From: Cordia subcordata
Lineage: Eukaryota > Streptophyta > Magnoliopsida > Boraginales > Cordiaceae
Direction: 5' to 3'
Length of the DNA: 64,000 bases
NCBI GenBank assembly: GCA_028554755.1
Contig: JAPTOF010000001.1
Coordinates: forward strand, 694,501 to 758,500
Under the pieces are notes generated by a model. The model worked only from the letters and a program-made list of their open reading frames with translations. It was not told the DNA's origin and ran no database searches. Each line of letters begins with the position of its first letter. The first letter of the stretch is position 1. Positions 61,501 to 64,000 of this stretch are shown one piece after another. Position numbers and translations under genes: made by a program.

Positions 61501-63800
61501 AAACTCTACTTTCCATTGAGAAAATGCGTTAAATCTCACGTGAGGCACACGATTTTAGCCTTGAAAAAGAAAAGCAAATATGTAATTCATGTGTGCCTCG
61601 CATGAGATTTAACGTGACTTTTTAATAGAAAGTAGAGTTTGGATTAATGGCAACACAAAAATATTAGTTATCGGATTAATTTCTCACAAATGAAAGATAA
61701 GGATAAGATTGCTATGAGTGCCAAAAGTAAGGGACAATTGGTATCATTTACCCACAGTTATACTTGAAAAGGCTTTTATAATAATTGGATAGAACTATCT
61801 CTATTTCTTTCTTTCTTTTTTTTTTTTGTGTTCTTCTTTCATTTGAGATTCCCAAGCTATGATGTTGGACCAACTAGCATGTTGAAGACTTATTTTTCTA
61901 TGTTTTCAGTCATGCATCTTGATAGACATTGATAAGCAGTAGCATTTTGCCATGAGCACATTATTGTTGTTCAACTGTAATAGCTAATTACTGGTTTTAA
62001 GAATATATGTTCAATTGTTCCTGCAGTGGTGGAAGATATACACAGGCGAAGACAACCACTGCCCACTATGGATGCTGTATATTTCATCCAGCCAACACTA
62101 GACAAGTAAACAGTTTCTTCTTTTTTTTTTTTCCCCCTCCCTCTTTTCCTAACTTCTGTTCTGAAGCAAAAGTGGATAACACTCTTCTGTTTGACAACCC
62201 TTACAGTCTGTCTGGCTAAGCTTATTTGGGGCTCATAAGCTGCAAATAGTAAAAAGCATGCGAGGGGGTGCTTTTTTCTAGGAGCTTATAAGCTGCAAAA
62301 TAAGCAGAGCCAAACAGGCTCTTCCTGCTTTTGGGTTTGGTTTATATTATACTTGTAATACTGACTGAAATGTTGTTGATACTCTGAGAGATTGGCTTAT
62401 CTGGAGACATGCATATATATATATTCATATATGCAAATTTCCTGGTCATACCCTTGTTAACTTTACTAATTCTCACCAGGAATTGCCTCATTCAAGTTCT
62501 TCAATTACGGGTCTTTTTGGCCTAAGATATTGGATACTTTAATTTAGAAGCTGAAGTTAACCTATTTGGTTCATTTTGAAAGAGCTTTCGGAGAGAAACA
62601 AAAACAGAAATTGGTATAGAGAATAGGTAAAAGCCCAAGTTTGAAAAGAAAACTGGAAAATAACAAGCTCCAAATTGGAGCTTTTCAAAAATGGTTTTCG
62701 TCGAGATGTTTCGTCGAGATGTCTTTACATCATGGGGGAAACTGTTTCTCTCTCTTGTTTCTCAAAATACCACTTCATATTTTTGGAAATTGAACATTAC
62801 TTTCAAAATGATTCAAAGCTCATTAGCTCATAGCAAGGTGAAAGGGTCAATGCTTCTGCACTTGCAACCAAAGCTCTACTATAGAAAGCTCTAGAACTAA
62901 AATTTCACAGCTAGTCTGAACAGACCCCACATCACATCTTTTTCGCATTTGCTAGTCAATGGTTTGATGGAGATTCTTGGATATTATGACTATGAGTGCA
63001 CATAGTTTTGCTGCTGAAGTTATTCTTATTTCACATGCCAGAAACCTGTGGTAATTCCATGTTACGATCTTTTATATTCAAACATATGATGTCTTTAGCT
63101 AATAATCTTTTCTTTATACATCCAAGCACTTAAAGATATCTATCTCCTTATCTGTTTGTTTGTCTATTTGTTTTTTCCTCTTTCTTTTTCCTTCTTTTTC
63201 CCTGTCTATCTATTTACCTATATGTTTATGCGCTCTTTTCCTGTTCTATGCAGTGTTACTATCTTCCTCTCAGACATGGGTGGAAAATCACCGCTATACA
63301 AAAAGTATGTCAGGGTATTATTATTTCTGTTATCATTTATTTCTAGCCAGTTGCTTTTCAGGTCTTACATGCCACCCCAGGGAAACAGAAGAGAGAATAG
63401 ATGAAAGAGAAGCAAGAGAAAAGGATCTCTTAGAAGTCTTAGTTATGTTTGTTTATAATTTTAATCTTTTGGGTGAAAGAGAAGCAACGGGAAAGAATCT
63501 CTTGCAAGTCTTATTTATGTGCATTTATACTTTTAGTCTCTTTTGTTTTTCCAGGGCATTTGTCTTTTTCAGTTCGCCTGTTCCCAAAGAACTGGTTAAT
63601 CGCATAAAGAGGGATGTAACCGTCTTGCCTCGCATTGGTGCCTTGAGTGAGGTTATTGTGGCTTTTTTTCTTTTTTTAATTTCTTTCATGTTTCTTGTGC
63701 GTCTGCTAGTTTTCATGTTTAGATCTACATCTTCTTGGGGTGCTAATTCTTGGTGTAAAACCTGCAGATGAATTTGGAGTATTTTACTATAGATAGCCAG
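58515..63800 (+). CDS. SEC1/KEULE-type SM protein, 5' part (runs off right edge)
   Basis: Seven exons are visible: 58515-58593, 59453-59508, 60185-60266, 62027-62105, 63254-63304, 63555-63651, 63768-63800, encoding the first 159 residues. The remainder (normally about 660 aa) is outside the window. The start MSISDSDTSSQGGGSDYKYF and blocks KVLIMDKVTVKVMSFSCKMADI, VEDIHRRRQPLPTMDAVYFI, NVTIFLSDMGGKSPLYKKAF and SSPVPKELVNRIKRD match Sec1/Munc18 family proteins KEULE, SEC1A and SEC1B. These proteins clamp syntaxin (KNOLLE in cytokinesis) and promote SNARE complex formation at the plasma membrane and cell plate. Exon phases agree throughout. Introns are large and carry MITE insertions. I cannot tell KEULE from SEC1A/B from this part alone. 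Confidence 0.95.
60449..60681. mobile_element. MITE in SEC1 intron 3
   Basis: AGGGCCCATCTGGGTTTGCTTT pairs with the reverse complement of the right end (AGGGCTTATTTGGGTTGGCTTT). The interior has complementary GAAAAGCACTT/AAACACTTTAG sequence and no ORF. Confidence 0.5.
61398..61753. mobile_element. foldback MITE (MULE-like) in SEC1 intron 3
   Basis: An inverted repeat with arms of roughly 150 bp. The outer left reads GGGTAGATTACACCGACTGTC; the outer right, reverse complemented, reads GGGTAAATGATACCAATTGTC. Inner arms near 61490-61550 and 61590-61651 match at high identity (CCAAACTCTACTTTC, CGTTAAATCTCACGTGAGGC). The whole element could fold into one hairpin. Confidence 0.6.
62208..62313. mobile_element. 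short MITE after SEC1 exon 4
   Basis: The left end CTGTCTGGCTAAGCTTATTT pairs with the reverse complement of the right end, CTGTTTGGCTCTGCTTATTT. About 106 bp, with GCTTATAAGCTGC inside. Confidence 0.45.
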
Positions 63801-64000
63801 GTAATTTATGCTATATAACTCTTCATGTCACTCATCAACTGGCTATTCTTGCATGTAATCCTATTCTTGTTAAATTTGGAAGAAGGTATTCTGAATACTA
63901 TACTTGGCATGCTTCCGTTAAAAACATGGAAATGGTCTTTGAGTATGTTGTGATATCTATACTTCCATGGCTCAAGCTCTAACATACCCTTCACTATGTA

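Noticed and set aside
1..64000. tRNA, rRNA and CRISPR arrays
   Set aside because: The only tRNA-like promoters are those of the SINEs; no cloverleaf, no rRNA segment and no regular repeat-spacer array was seen.

Overview
The window is nuclear DNA from a dicotyledonous flowering plant. The evidence is many short coding exons split by AT-rich GT-AG introns, plant-specific gene families (DUF1442, DUF641/GIL1, an LRR-IV type receptor kinase, copper amine oxidases), and intergenic DNA full of MITEs, SINEs and simple repeats. I cannot name the species. No bacterial, viral or organellar genes, tRNA or rRNA genes, and no CRISPR array were seen.

Layout. 0-7.4 kb: two tandem copper amine oxidase genes on the minus strand; the first runs off the left edge. 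9.5-15.2 kb: an eight-exon alpha/beta hydrolase (maspardin-like) on plus. 19.7-22.9 kb: an LRR receptor-like kinase whose kinase domain has lost the HRD and DFG motifs. 23.9-26.3 kb: an IBA57-type folate-binding Fe-S assembly protein on minus, convergent with the kinase. 26.3-36.6 kb: gene-poor, with a Helitron terminus, a MULE-like element with strongly skewed C-rich and G-rich arms, and a retroposon-like unit. 36.6-37.4 kb: a two-exon DUF1442 gene. 38.5-41.0 kb: an organellar peptidyl-tRNA hydrolase/release-factor-like gene (GGQ motif) on minus. 42.7-46.7 kb: a myeloid-leukemia-factor-like gene on minus with a 2-kb 5' UTR intron that carries a hAT-type insertion. 46.7-53.1 kb: MITEs, a CACTA end and SINEs. 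53.1-54.7 kb: a DUF641 (GIL1/IRK-interacting) gene on plus. 54.7-58.5 kb: AT-rich, with a tandemly duplicated Helitron-like 5' end and a truncated SINE. 58.5 kb to the right edge: the first seven coding exons of a SEC1/KEULE SM protein gene.

The genes do not form one pathway. Their order recalls, from memory only, Arabidopsis At4g12120-At4g12290 (SEC1B, IBA57, hydrolase, amine oxidases) and the At2g45260-45360 region (DUF641, LRR kinase, DUF1442), so this looks like an ancestral eudicot gene block. I found no undescribed multi-gene system. The most notable items are the degenerate kinase motifs, two SINE families with paired copies (one family with target-site duplications), a pair of hAT-like elements, foldback elements in introns, and a LINE fragment in a hydrolase intron.
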